Source: Leadbettera azotonutricia ZAS-9
GTDB taxonomy: Bacteria; Spirochaetota; Spirochaetia; Treponematales; Breznakiellaceae
Reading direction: 5' to 3'
Assembly: GCF_000214355.1 (NCBI RefSeq)
Contig: NC_015577.1
Location: 62,001 to 126,000 of the forward strand
DNA: 64,000 nucleotides
Below, one piece after another: positions 33,486 to 41,987 of this stretch; the stretch's first letter is position 1, and every line of letters starts with the position of its first letter. Below the pieces are notes generated by a model. It worked only from the letters and a program-made list of their open reading frames with translations, searched no databases and was not told the DNA's origin. Position numbers and translations under genes: made by a program.

Positions 33486-33815
33486 TTAAGCTTGGACAAA
33501 GTCCTTGAAAAGATTCTCAATGTCCGGCTTGGGCAGGGCGCCTGCCTGTTGCACCATGATCTTGCCGCCCTGGTAAATCGCCAGGGTAGGTATGGACACT
33601 ATGCCGTGTTTGGACGCAAGGTCCGCTTCTTCGTCCACATTGACCTTGCCCACCTTGAGGCGGCCGTCGTACTCCTGGGCAAGCTGCTCGATGGATGGGG
33701 CTATCATCCTGCAGGGGCCGCACCAGGAGGCCCAGAAATCCAGAAGAACCGGAATAGGCGACTTGAGCACCTCGGAATCGAAATTAGCGTTTGTTATGGT
33801 AACATGTTCAGCCAT
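33486..33815 (-). CDS. trxA: Thioredoxin
   Basis: A 109-residue thioredoxin with the active site FWASWCGPCRMIAPSIEQLA near residue 32, the cis-Pro loop SIPTLAIYQGG and the usual length. It reduces protein disulphides in the cytoplasm. GGAGAG precedes the ATG. It converges with the lamin-tail lipoprotein gene (three-base gap). No thioredoxin reductase is adjacent. Confidence 0.95.
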   Translation of the reverse strand: MAEHVTITNANFDSEVLKSPIPVLLDFWASWCGPCRMIAPSIEQLAQEYDGRLKVGKVNVDEEADLASKHGIVSIPTLAIYQGGKIMVQQAGALPKPDIENLFKDFVQA

Positions 33816-33901
33816 GATATTCTCTCCTTGAACCTTCGGCAGGGGTTCCCAAAATAAAGTCTGTATTAAATATAATCGAAAATTCTACTTTTGACAAATG
33901 C

Positions 33902-34300
33902 CTAAAAACAATACTTTATGCTCAGTTTTTCACAAATTTTTGCCAAATCCCCGTCATTGGTTATCAATATGCCGTCGTTCCTGCGGGCCAGTACCGCATA
34001 AAGCATATCGTAAACCGGGTGTTTGTTTTTCACGGCCTCTCCAAAGGCTTCCTTCCAAAGCTCTTTTGAATCGGTAAAACTGTCGATATAGCCCAGGCCG
34101 TCTTCAACAAAGCGCAAACATTCCGCCTCTGAATATATTTTTTTGGTACAAAACTTCCATAAAGTATTTGATAGTTCTGATACATAGAGATCGGGCGATA
34201 AGATCAATTTGGCTTTCCGCAGGGCTGTTTCAAATTTTTCCTTTTTTGGAGTTTGAAGCAGTATTTGAGCGGCGCTGCTTACATCAATAACCGCAATCAT
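33902..34300 (-). CDS. vapC: PIN-domain toxin (VapC-like)
   Basis: A 132-residue PIN-domain protein starting MIAVIDVSSAAQILLQT, with the first acidic residue Asp6. A Glu lies in YVSELSNTLW, and two Asp residues lie in the C-terminal segment HPVYDMLYAVLARRNDGILI. This arrangement is expected of a VapC-type RNase. The start at 34300 overlaps the antitoxin stop (ATGA), a typical coupled toxin-antitoxin layout. An earlier in-frame start would overlap further and lacks a ribosome site. Confidence 0.85.
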   Translation of the reverse strand: MIAVIDVSSAAQILLQTPKKEKFETALRKAKLILSPDLYVSELSNTLWKFCTKKIYSEAECLRFVEDGLGYIDSFTDSKELWKEAFGEAVKNKHPVYDMLYAVLARRNDGILITNDGDLAKICEKLSIKYCF

Positions 34301-34542
34301 CTTTCCCTGTCCTCGCGAATCCATTTTGTAACGTCAATCGCTTTTACTTCATCGGGAATGATTCTTGCGGCGCATCTTTCCAGAATTTTTCTTCGCCGCT
34401 CCTGATTGGATTCTTCCTGGCCCAGGCTCTTTTCCAGCAGGACTATGGTTTGCTGGGCAATGGTTCTGTGTTCTTTTTCCGCCGCCATGCCGATGAGCCG
34501 GTATAGATCTTCCGGAAAATTCCGTACCTGTAATAATGGCAT
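34297..34542 (-). CDS. vapB: RHH antitoxin (FitA/VapB-like)
   Basis: An 81-residue antitoxin. The N terminus MPLLQVRNFPEDLYRLIGMA is a ribbon-helix-helix of the FitA type; the rest (IIPDEVKAIDVTKWIREDRER) is the toxin-binding tail. The ATG at 34542 is chosen because AGGAG lies nine bases upstream; the ATG at 34551 directly abuts that site. It overlaps the PIN toxin by four bases. The pair probably represses its own promoter. Confidence 0.8.
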   Translation of the reverse strand: MPLLQVRNFPEDLYRLIGMAAEKEHRTIAQQTIVLLEKSLGQEESNQERRRKILERCAARIIPDEVKAIDVTKWIREDRER

Positions 34543-34651
34543 ATCACTCATCTCCTATGCATACAATTTACATATATCCTCATATTTTGTCAAGCCACGT
34601 GGTGCCAGGCACGTAGCGCCAGGGCATATATCGCTATTCCTTTGCCCTTGC

Positions 34652-34677
34652 CCCCCCTTCTTATAACCTTTATACTG
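34652..34677 (+). promoter_or_regulatory. Promoter giving a near-leaderless marC transcript
   Basis: A TTGCCC and TATACT pair about 17 bases apart precedes marC, with the TATACT ending only about seven bases before the ATG at 34684. No ribosome site is visible, so the message may have almost no leader. Upstream, a small palindrome (GTGCC-A-GGCAC, near 34598-34608) is present. Confidence 0.35.
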
Positions 34678-34683
34678 AAATGT

Positions 34684-35334
34684 ATGCTTTCCGCCTTTCT
34701 GCCTGTTTTTTTGGCCATGTTCATTGTGATAGATCCTATAGGACTCGTGCCCCTCTACATAGGATTGACTTCCCATATACCCGAGATCCAGCGGAAGACG
34801 ATAATCCGCAAGGCCATCATTATATCCTTTGGAGTGCTGGCGGTTTTTATCCTCCTTGGGAAATGGCTGCTTGCGCTCCTGGGCGTCGATCCCGGGGCAT
34901 TTTACATTGCCGGCGGTGTCATGCTTTTCATAATCTCCCTGGATATGCTTTTTGGCAGGCCCTCGAAATCCAAGGTCTCCGAGCGCGAGTCAGGCCCTGA
35001 AAGCGCCGACGAGGGGGTTTCTATCGCCGTGTTCCCTCTGGCGATCCCCATGCTGGCAGGCCCTGGTTCCATTACTACGATTATCCTCTATACCGGCAGC
35101 AAAGACAGCGTCCCGCCATTTTTGATGATGGCCATGCTCTTTGTCTCGCTTGTCGTGATTTTTTGCATAGTTTGGCTTATCCTCAGGGCCTCCGATTATA
35201 TACACCGCCTTTTGGGCGAAACAGGAATTTCAGTGGTTGAACGCATCATGGGCCTCCTCCTTTCGGGCATGTCGGTCCAGTTTGTGTATGACGGCATAGT
35301 GAAGCTCGGCTTCCTTCGGGGGATTGCAGGATGA
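34684..35334 (+). CDS. MarC-family membrane protein
   Basis: A 216-residue inner-membrane protein of the MarC/YhgN (NAAT) family with six membrane segments. Markers are MFIVIDPIGLVPLYIGLTSH near the N terminus, AGGVMLFIISLDMLFG and FPLAIPMLAGPGSITTIILY. The function of the family is not settled; some members were proposed to carry amino acids. The start at 34684 gives the usual N terminus; in-frame TTG codons upstream are unlikely. It overlaps the U32 peptidase gene by four bases (ATGA). Confidence 0.85.
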   Translation: MLSAFLPVFLAMFIVIDPIGLVPLYIGLTSHIPEIQRKTIIRKAIIISFGVLAVFILLGKWLLALLGVDPGAFYIAGGVMLFIISLDMLFGRPSKSKVSERESGPESADEGVSIAVFPLAIPMLAGPGSITTIILYTGSKDSVPPFLMMAMLFVSLVVIFCIVWLILRASDYIHRLLGETGISVVERIMGLLLSGMSVQFVYDGIVKLGFLRGIAG

Positions 35335-37586
35335 TGGCTCAAAACAACGATACAATGAAAGCAGAACTCCTGGCTCCCGCAGGCAGCCCCGAAGCCCTGG
35401 ACGCTGCCATTGGCGAAGGCGCCGACGCGGTCTACCTGGGGCTCAAGAATTTCAATGCCCGCCTGAGGAGCGCCAATTTCGCGTACTCCCAGTTCGAAGG
35501 CTGCCTTAAAGCCCTGCACCGCATGGGCCGCAAGATCTACGTTACGGTGAACACGGTCTTTGAACAGCGCGAAGCCGACAGGCTCTACCAGCTGTTGAAA
35601 TACCTTAACAGCCTGGGGCCCGACGGAATTTTGGTGCAGGACTTTGGGGTTATTGCCATGGTAAGGGATAATTTCCCCGCGCTAAAACTGCATGCCTCGA
35701 CCCAGATGAACATAGCCTCCGCCCGTGGGGTGAACCTCCTCTCTCGCTACGGTTTTTCCCGGGCTGTGCTTGCCCGTGAACTTAGCCTCGACGAGATACG
35801 GGGTATACGCAGCAATACCAACATGGAGCTTGAGATCTTTGTCCACGGCGCCCTCTGCATGAGCGTTTCGGGCCTCTGCCTCTTTTCAAGCTACCTGGGG
35901 GGCAAGTCGGCCAACCGGGGCATGTGCACCCAGGCGTGCCGCCGTTTTTACCGCAAAGACGGCGAAAATGGCCAGGCGTCGAGCGGCGGTCCCGGTTCAG
36001 AGGGCTATTTTTTCAGCCCTGCCGATCTTGAACTTATAGGGCATATCCCCTCCCTTGTTGATGCCGGGGTCAATTCCTTCAAGATAGAAGGCCGCATGAA
36101 AAGCGCCGAATATGTGGGCGCTGTGGTTTCAGCCTACCGTCTGGTTCTGGACAGCATTGGCTCGGGCAGGGAAGAGGAAGCCATAAAAGAAGCCCGTGGC
36201 ATACTCCAGAATGATTTTGCCCGAGCAAAGACCGCGTACCTTATTGGCGGACTTGAGAATCGCAGTAATGGTACTGATTCTGACAGTATTGCTGCTAATT
36301 TCTTCGACTGGCTCAACCCTGATCAGAGCGGCGGCACCGGCATACCTTTGGGCAGGCTTCTTAAAACAAAGGGCGAGGGCGAAACAAATTGGGGCCTCAT
36401 TGCCGCAGGCCCTCTGCTCCCCCAGGCGGGCGATTCGGTGAGGCTCCATAAAGCCGACGATTCGGGCAGGGCGTCGCATAAAGTGCAGGATGTTGAAAGC
36501 GAGGGGGCCGAGGGCTGCTGGATTACCATTCCCGAAGGTTTCGGAGCAGGCGATTCGGTGTACCTCATACAGACCAAGGCCATGAACAGGCGTTATACCC
36601 CGGTGATACCCCACAATCTGGATAATTTTAAGCGCAGCCCCGGCAGGGACACCGCGCCGCTTCCGCAGCTAAGGCCCTTTAAAAACCCCGGCAGGGCAAA
36701 CAGGGGCAAGGCAAGGCCGGACTTCCCCGAGGGGCTTTACGTGCAGGTGTCCAGGCTTGAGGATCTTTACATCGTCCAGGCAAACAGGCCGGTCAAGGCA
36801 ATGGTGAATTACCATCACCGGCTGCTCTCCCGTTTATTGGGGAATCAGAAGCAGCCCCTTCCCTTTGTGCCGAAGGACATCATCATCGTCCTTGATCCCT
36901 TCTTCCCCCAGGCCAAAGAGGCGGAACTTGCCGAAGACGTGGCAGCCCTTATGAACAAGGGCTATTGTTGCTTTGTGGCAAACAATCCGGGGCATTTTTC
37001 GCTGTTCCGGGAATCCGGAGCGGCCCTCATATCCGGCCCCTGGCTTTACGTGTTTAACCAGTGGGCTTATGGGTTTATCAATTCCAACGGCGCAGACTAT
37101 TTTATCTCCCCCCTGGAGAACAACCGCCAGAACCTTGAGCGCACTTTCCCCAGGGAAGGTTCATCGCCCGGCAGGCGGGCTTTGGCTTTTATCACGGTTT
37201 ACTCAAAGCCCAGCCTTTTCCGCATCAGGGCCGATTTGGGAAGCGCTTACAAATCGGGTAAATCCTGGGGTAAATCCCTTGGAAAATTCTCGGGCGGCCA
37301 GGACGAATCCTTTGTGCTCGATACCCAGCCCGAAGGCTCCCTTGTTTTCCCGCAAAAGCCTTTCTATATTGCCGATAAAATTCCTTTCCTCAGGGAAGCG
37401 GGCTTTAGCCGTTTTATTTTGGATCTTGGCGGTGGGATTTCCTCAAATTCGCTTAAAAAGAATGAATACAAGGATCTTGTTAACACGGTTGCCAATGCTG
37501 TCCCTTTAAAAGGTTCGGGGCGCTTCAACTGGAAGGATGGGTTTTTCAGGGTGGAGGAAAGCCCCAGGACCGGCGGCAATTCGTAA
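35331..37586 (+). CDS. U32-family peptidase-like protein (RlhA/TrhP type)
   Basis: A 751-residue U32 family protein. The N-terminal TIM-barrel-like part starts ELLAPAGSPEALDAAIGEGA, then ADAVYLGLKNFNARL, KLHASTQMNIASARG and the Cys-containing IFVHGALCMSVSGLC and RGMCTQACRRFYR. The cysteines likely bind an Fe-S cluster. A C-terminal DUF3656-like region makes it longer than the plain 400-residue members. In E. coli such proteins (RlhA, TrhP) hydroxylate rRNA or tRNA pyrimidines with prephenate; others were called collagenases. It is coupled to marC. Confidence 0.85.
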   Translation: MMAQNNDTMKAELLAPAGSPEALDAAIGEGADAVYLGLKNFNARLRSANFAYSQFEGCLKALHRMGRKIYVTVNTVFEQREADRLYQLLKYLNSLGPDGILVQDFGVIAMVRDNFPALKLHASTQMNIASARGVNLLSRYGFSRAVLARELSLDEIRGIRSNTNMELEIFVHGALCMSVSGLCLFSSYLGGKSANRGMCTQACRRFYRKDGENGQASSGGPGSEGYFFSPADLELIGHIPSLVDAGVNSFKIEGRMKSAEYVGAVVSAYRLVLDSIGSGREEEAIKEARGILQNDFARAKTAYLIGGLENRSNGTDSDSIAANFFDWLNPDQSGGTGIPLGRLLKTKGEGETNWGLIAAGPLLPQAGDSVRLHKADDSGRASHKVQDVESEGAEGCWITIPEGFGAGDSVYLIQTKAMNRRYTPVIPHNLDNFKRSPGRDTAPLPQLRPFKNPGRANRGKARPDFPEGLYVQVSRLEDLYIVQANRPVKAMVNYHHRLLSRLLGNQKQPLPFVPKDIIIVLDPFFPQAKEAELAEDVAALMNKGYCCFVANNPGHFSLFRESGAALISGPWLYVFNQWAYGFINSNGADYFISPLENNRQNLERTFPREGSSPGRRALAFITVYSKPSLFRIRADLGSAYKSGKSWGKSLGKFSGGQDESFVLDTQPEGSLVFPQKPFYIADKIPFLREAGFSRFILDLGGGISSNSLKKNEYKDLVNTVANAVPLKGSGRFNWKDGFFRVEESPRTGGNS

Positions 37587-37603
37587 GGTTACGCAGAACT
37601 TGT

Positions 37604-37738
37604 TTATATCTCCGCCAATATCGTCTTGATAGCTCTGCTGATAAATTCTGAACGGTTTCTGGTAACCATATCAACCCGGGCCAATAAACCTTCATTTATG
37701 ATGATGTTTACCCGTTTTGATTTGGTTACTGCTCCTTC
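37604..37738 (-). pseudogene. Start-less RHH antitoxin-like remnant
   Basis: On the minus strand a clear frame reads TKSKRVNIIINEGLLARVDM and VTRNRSEFISRAIKTILAEI before a stop at 37604. This is the pattern of a CopG/HicB-type ribbon-helix-helix antitoxin. AAGGAG is present upstream, but there is no ATG, GTG or TTG in frame between it and the ssb terminator; a GTA stands where the start would be. It is therefore probably a dead gene, or one using a non-standard start. Confidence 0.5.
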
Positions 37739-37743
37739 TAAAC

Positions 37744-37769
37744 CCCCGGCAGTTCTCAGGCTGCCGGGG
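37744..37769 (-). terminator. Hairpin after ssb
   Basis: A nine-base stem (CCCCGGCAG with CTGCCGGGG) and eight-base loop lie 19 bases after the ssb stop. Only TTTAG follows on the minus strand, so it is a weak intrinsic terminator. Confidence 0.55.
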
Positions 37770-37787
37770 TAGAGGGACCGTTCTTAA

Positions 37788-38249
37788 TCAAAAGGCAACT
37801 GCCTCGAATTCTTCGACAGGGGCGGTTTCTTCTTCGGCTTCATCGTTTTCGGCAATGGAGCTTGAGGGCATTTCTGCCAGGGCTTCGTCGGTCATGGAAT
37901 CCCCGGGGACGGCGTCCTTCTTGAATTCGGGGCGGAATTCCACGTGCTCAGCCACGATGGAAACTTTGGAATGGTACTGACCGTCGGCGCTGGTCCAGTG
38001 GTCCTGCTTGAGGCGGCCGACCACGCGGACGCCGCGGCCCTTTTTGCCCAGGTTGTAGCTGTGCTCGGCAGTCTTGGCCCAGGTTTCCACGTCGAAAAAT
38101 CCCACTTCCTTTTCCGTTCCAGTGTCCTGCTTGAAGTAGCGGTTGGACGCTACAGTGAAGGTGCAAAGGGCTGTGCCCTTGGCAGTGGTGCGGTACAGGG
38201 GATCCCGTACCAGGTTGCCTTCGATCAGGATGGAGTTAAGGTTATTCAT
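37788..38249 (-). CDS. ssb: Single-stranded DNA-binding protein
   Basis: A 153-residue Ssb. The OB fold starts MNNLNSILIEGNLVRDPLYR, with CTFTVASNRYF and VRVVGRLKQDHW. The acidic C-terminal tail (ENDEAEEETAPVEEFEAVAF) is where partner proteins normally bind; it lacks the exact DDDIPF ending but keeps a terminal Phe. The start at 38249 has GGAGG seven bases upstream; the frame continues further upstream without a ribosome site. A hairpin directly abuts that ribosome site, and copy 3 of the interspersed repeat lies about 100 bases upstream. Confidence 0.9.
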   Translation of the reverse strand: MNNLNSILIEGNLVRDPLYRTTAKGTALCTFTVASNRYFKQDTGTEKEVGFFDVETWAKTAEHSYNLGKKGRGVRVVGRLKQDHWTSADGQYHSKVSIVAEHVEFRPEFKKDAVPGDSMTDEALAEMPSSSIAENDEAEEETAPVEEFEAVAF

Positions 38250-38258
38250 AGAGCCTCC

Positions 38259-38276
38259 TTCGGGTTTTGGCCCGAA
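38259..38276 (-). promoter_or_regulatory. Hairpin abutting the ssb ribosome site
   Basis: On the minus strand TTCGGG (38276-38271) pairs with CCCGAA (38264-38259), and the ribosome site GGAGG follows with no gap. A T run precedes the stem. The arrangement could tune translation of ssb. Confidence 0.45.
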
Positions 38277-38345
38277 AAAAATAAGTGTTCCGGCAGGCAG
38301 GCCGCCGGTCATGGGCTCTGCAAAAATGGCAATGCCTATGATAAC

Positions 38346-38383
38346 CTATATATGGTGCTGGGATGCGTGGCGCTTCATTTTTT
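38346..38383 (-). repeat. Interspersed repeat copy 3, diverged end
   Basis: On the minus strand the unit reads A6 TGAAGCGCCACGCATCC and then CAGCACCATATATAGG. It matches copies 1 and 2 over the first half and the CCATATA motif but has lost the GGTGTGGAGGC end. It points towards ssb. Confidence 0.75.
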
Positions 38384-38415
38384 GCTGCGATTTTTTTAGA
38401 ATTCCTGAAAATTCG

Positions 38416-40326
38416 TCAAAATTTGACCGTTTCGAGGAGTTTTACGAGGTAGAGCTCAATATACGTCCTGAGGGAATCCTTGCCGCTCAGAGTCTGCAGC
38501 GAAGGGGTCCGGCTTACAATGTTCGAAGCCAGGGTGGCAAGGTTTTCGCGGGTGATCTTGTAGTGTCTGTGCACCCTGAGGGTGCGCCTCAAATTATCCC
38601 TTACCAGGGAGTTCACGTCTTCCACGAGGTTATCCCTGGCCTGTTTGCTGATTAGCCTGCTCCAGCGGGTTTTCAGTTCGTCCAGATAGCTGTCTATGCT
38701 CTGCCCCGAGGGGACCATGGTGAATTCGATTTCCCTGGCGGCGTTGAGGATTTCCCGGCTGCCCTCCCTGCTGTGGACGCCTTCATCCTCTTCATCGTCT
38801 GCATCAATGTTCTGCTGGGCTTCCTGCTTCTGCTGCCGCTTTTTGAAGAGGTTCTTGAAGAAGGCGATGATAGCCGCGAGTATGGGCGTGGAGTACCAGA
38901 AGGGGAGGAGGAGTTTTGCGTCCTCCAAAATATCCTTGCGCTTCAAAATAAAAAGCGAAGAATAGGGGAGCATCTCGCCCCGGTTAAAGATGCGGGCCGC
39001 AATGGGGATTTCGCCCTCAGCCTGTTCAAGCTCGTCATAGATCAGCTGGAGTTTGGGATCGTCAAGCAGGGCAGTTAAGGTTGGATTGATCTTTGCGGTG
39101 TACTTAACCAGGAGCTTGTCAAAATCCTTGTCGTTCTCCATGGCGGGCTCTTTGCGGTATTCCATGATGATCCTGACCCAGCGTTTGGAAACGGCGCTTT
39201 TCACCTTTTCCCTCGCTTCTGAAAGGAGCTTCGCGCAGAGAAGGGGGATTTTGTTCTTGGCGATAAAGAAGCGTTCCTGATCTTCCCCGTTTATAATGAG
39301 GAGCTTGGGCAGCTTGTCGTCCTGGGTTTCGGTGGTTTCCTTTTTGAGCCATTTCTCAAGTTCGTCCTTGGAGTATTGGCTTAAGAGCAGCACCCCTTTG
39401 GAGCTGGTGAATTTGATGATCTGATCCAGGGTGTAGAAATAAGGGGGCTTAAGGAGATGCTGCTCAAGATCTTTTAGGGCAAGCTCCCTCTCCCGCTTTT
39501 TTACCGCCAGGCTTTTGTAGTAAATGTTCAGGGCTTCGATGATATGCACAGCCTGTATGGCTGCTATGTCGTCGCTTAATAGATCCTTTTTCTTTTTGAT
39601 ATCCCCTTTCACTAAAAGCGAAAAGTGGGCCCAGAAGAGGTAAGAAAATTCCCCACCCTCCTCGATTGATCCTGCGCAGTCCATGGGGCGGGTAAGGATT
39701 TGGTTTAAATAATCCCTTAGGTAGCCTTCCTTGCCCATGAGCTGGGGGGTGAGCTTTCGCAGGGCAAACTCTTTGTTGCCGTGATTGCGGAGGTAATTGC
39801 GTATCTTGAGCATGGATGACTCAATGAGGCGCTTGGGTATCATGGAGGCCAGGATGAGGGCAGAGCCGTAATTATCCGGAAAACCTATGCGTATCATGGG
39901 GAGGTCGCCTTCCTGGGGTTCTTCAAGGTAAAAAGGAAGATCCGACTCCGCCCCAAGAGGCCGAATTTGGCTTCCGGGTATTTCTATGTTGAGGCTCTCC
40001 TCGCTGGGGAAGGGCATGTCCGCGTTAGAGTCCATATTGCCGTAGTACTGCTGGAGCAGTTCCATGTAGAAATGGGGCATGTAAATACGGCCTTCGTTGG
40101 TATCGTTGAGGAGCTCGCACTTGCCCTCTTCAGCAAGGGCAGCCAGCTCGGAGTAAAATTTGACCGCCGCATCCTGGGTCCATTTAAGCCACTCGGGCTG
40201 CTCTTCCACCATGCGTTTGGCATATTTATCCAAAAATGAGAGGAAGGGCTCTATAGCGATATAGGGAGAATTGTTCTTATTCGCGTAGGATATTAAAATC
40301 GAGTAAAGGTCGGTTCTTTGCGCCAT
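38416..40326 (-). CDS. Large conserved-looking spirochaete protein of unknown function
   Basis: A protein of about 636 residues that I do not recognise. It begins MAQRTDLYSILISYANKNNS. It is mostly helical and highly charged, with one hydrophobic stretch near residue 505 (FWYSTPILAAIIAFFKNLF) and a basic-acidic linker after it (KKRQQKQEAQQNIDADDEED). The C terminus (LRVHRHYKITRENLATLASN) is again helical. It may be an inner-membrane-associated cytoplasmic protein. An in-frame ATG at 40368 is an alternative start; neither has a ribosome site. The gene lies between ssb and a CDF exporter, all on the minus strand. Confidence 0.65.
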   Translation of the reverse strand: MAQRTDLYSILISYANKNNSPYIAIEPFLSFLDKYAKRMVEEQPEWLKWTQDAAVKFYSELAALAEEGKCELLNDTNEGRIYMPHFYMELLQQYYGNMDSNADMPFPSEESLNIEIPGSQIRPLGAESDLPFYLEEPQEGDLPMIRIGFPDNYGSALILASMIPKRLIESSMLKIRNYLRNHGNKEFALRKLTPQLMGKEGYLRDYLNQILTRPMDCAGSIEEGGEFSYLFWAHFSLLVKGDIKKKKDLLSDDIAAIQAVHIIEALNIYYKSLAVKKRERELALKDLEQHLLKPPYFYTLDQIIKFTSSKGVLLLSQYSKDELEKWLKKETTETQDDKLPKLLIINGEDQERFFIAKNKIPLLCAKLLSEAREKVKSAVSKRWVRIIMEYRKEPAMENDKDFDKLLVKYTAKINPTLTALLDDPKLQLIYDELEQAEGEIPIAARIFNRGEMLPYSSLFILKRKDILEDAKLLLPFWYSTPILAAIIAFFKNLFKKRQQKQEAQQNIDADDEEDEGVHSREGSREILNAAREIEFTMVPSGQSIDSYLDELKTRWSRLISKQARDNLVEDVNSLVRDNLRRTLRVHRHYKITRENLATLASNIVSRTPSLQTLSGKDSLRTYIELYLVKLLETVKF

Positions 40327-40388
40327 GGTTTTCGTTACTATAATAGTCGGAATTCTATGGTTTGTCATGAGGAAAACTGAAAACTAAA

Positions 40389-41333
40389 CTATTTGCCCTC
40401 CTCGGCTTCGCTGTTTTCCGTAAGGCCGTATCCTTCGTCTTCCAGGTTGCCCGCCGGTTCTATGTGCACCATAATGTCGTAGACCCCTTCGACCCGTTCC
40501 TTGATGGCTTCTTCCACCCGGTGGGCTATCCAGTGGGCCTCCAGGACGGTCATGTTGGGCTTTACTTCAATATCCAGGTCGATGTCCCAAAGGCCGGCAA
40601 TGCGCCGCATCCGGGCGCGGTGGGGGTTTCCGGCGCCTTCCACTGAGCGGACTGCGTCAAAGACTGCCTGATAGGAGCCGGTCCCTGTGGCACCGTCCAT
40701 GAGTTCGACATTGACTTCCATGAAGATGCCCACTGCGGACTTGATTACCCAAAGCCCTACGAGTATTGCCATGATGGAGTCGGCGGATTCAAGGTTCAGC
40801 AGGAGGGAAAGGCCCAGGCCGACAAGGACGCCGCCCGAGAGTATCACATCGGAAGCCATGTTCTTGGCATTGGCTTTGAGCATGGGGGAATCGGCTCTTT
40901 TCCCGAAGAGGTGCTGGCTCCAGGCGAGGAGGGTTTTGCCTGCAATGGAAATCAGGGTCGCAATCAGGGCAAGGGCAGAGGGGACTTTGAGTTCCGTGCC
41001 CTGGAAAAGGTTCATAGCCGAATTGAGGACGAGCTGGGCGCCTGCAAAGAAGAGGAGGCCCCCAAGGACCGCGGTTGCCAGGGTCTCCGCTCTGCCGTGG
41101 CCCCAGGGGTGATCTTCATCCGCAGGGCGGGAAATCACCCGGGCGACCACGAGGGTCATGATGGCGATGAGCACGTCCACTGACGAGTCGATGCCGTCGC
41201 CCACTACCGCAAAGCTTCCCGACTTAAAGCCCAGGAAGATTTTGACGGCTGCCAGGAATGCATTGCCCACAAGGGCGGTAATGGAGGCAGCCTGAATAAT
41301 GCGGGCCTTGCGGTTGATATTCCCCGAATCCAT
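40389..41333 (-). CDS. Cation diffusion facilitator (CDF) metal exporter
   Basis: A 314-residue CDF protein with six membrane segments. The metal-site helices show VVGDGIDSSVDVLIAIMTLV (Asp pair) and ENPEDHPWGH-like DEDHPWGHGRAETLATAVLG (His/Asp). A cytoplasmic C-terminal domain with HRVEEAIKERVEGVYDIMVH follows. Such proteins export Zn, Fe, Co or Mn against protons. The start at 41333 gives the usual N terminus; no ribosome site is visible. It is divergent from coaE, 38 bases apart. The metal is not determined by the sequence. Confidence 0.9.
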   Translation of the reverse strand: MDSGNINRKARIIQAASITALVGNAFLAAVKIFLGFKSGSFAVVGDGIDSSVDVLIAIMTLVVARVISRPADEDHPWGHGRAETLATAVLGGLLFFAGAQLVLNSAMNLFQGTELKVPSALALIATLISIAGKTLLAWSQHLFGKRADSPMLKANAKNMASDVILSGGVLVGLGLSLLLNLESADSIMAILVGLWVIKSAVGIFMEVNVELMDGATGTGSYQAVFDAVRSVEGAGNPHRARMRRIAGLWDIDLDIEVKPNMTVLEAHWIAHRVEEAIKERVEGVYDIMVHIEPAGNLEDEGYGLTENSEAEEGK

Positions 41334-41371
41334 AATATAACTATAATGCAAACCAGGGAGGGATTATAGCC

Positions 41372-41986
41372 ATGATTTTAGGTCTTACCGGAACGTACTG
41401 CGCGGGCAAAAACTATGTCGCTTCTCTTCTTGAAAAGCGGGGCCTTCCTGTGCTGGACGTGGATAAGCTGGGGCACAAAGCCATCGAGGCCGAGGGGGAA
41501 GTCATACTCAATCGTTTCGGCAGGGAGATACTGGGCGAGGACGGGGCAATAGACCGGAGGCTTTTGGGGGCGCGGGTTTTTGGGAGGCCCACCGAGCTTG
41601 CCTCCCTCGAAGCCATAGTGCACCCTGCGGCTAACCGCATGACCCAGGAGTGGATTCAGGCCCAGGGCGGCAAGCCCTGCGTGATCAACGCCGCCCTGCT
41701 GCACCGCTCCGCAGCCTACAAGGATCTGGATCTGGTGATGCTTGTGGATGCCCCCTGGCTTACGCGGCTTTTTCGGGCAAAGAAGAGGGATCGTCTGCCT
41801 TTTAGGGTGCTTGCCGAACGTTTTAAGAGCCAAAAAGATTTCGCCTCTCAATATTTTTCCAAAAACTCCGATATATACAGAGTAGAGAACCGGGGATACT
41901 TCAGTTTTGGTTCCCAAGAAAGGGAGAGGAAGCTGGAACGCCGGATTGACGAAATTCTTTCCCCTTTGGGGCTAAGCAGGTGTTAA
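41372..41986 (+). CDS. coaE: Dephospho-CoA kinase
   Basis: A 204-residue CoaE, last step of coenzyme A synthesis. The P-loop reads GLTGTYCAGKNYVASLL, with Asn in place of the usual Ser/Thr after GK. The dephospho-CoA site (DVDKLGHKAI), VHPAANRMTQEWI and the lid (RDRLPFRVLAERFKSQKDF) are present. GGGAGG lies upstream of the ATG. The SPOR-domain gene follows after one base. The GKN variant is unusual for the family at large but the rest is ordinary. Confidence 0.85.
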   Translation: MILGLTGTYCAGKNYVASLLEKRGLPVLDVDKLGHKAIEAEGEVILNRFGREILGEDGAIDRRLLGARVFGRPTELASLEAIVHPAANRMTQEWIQAQGGKPCVINAALLHRSAAYKDLDLVMLVDAPWLTRLFRAKKRDRLPFRVLAERFKSQKDFASQYFSKNSDIYRVENRGYFSFGSQERERKLERRIDEILSPLGLSRC

Positions 41987-41987
41987 C

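Noticed and set aside
34590-34625. Palindrome GTGCC-A-GGCAC upstream of marC as a terminator
   Set aside because: No T run on either strand; left as a minor note with the promoter.
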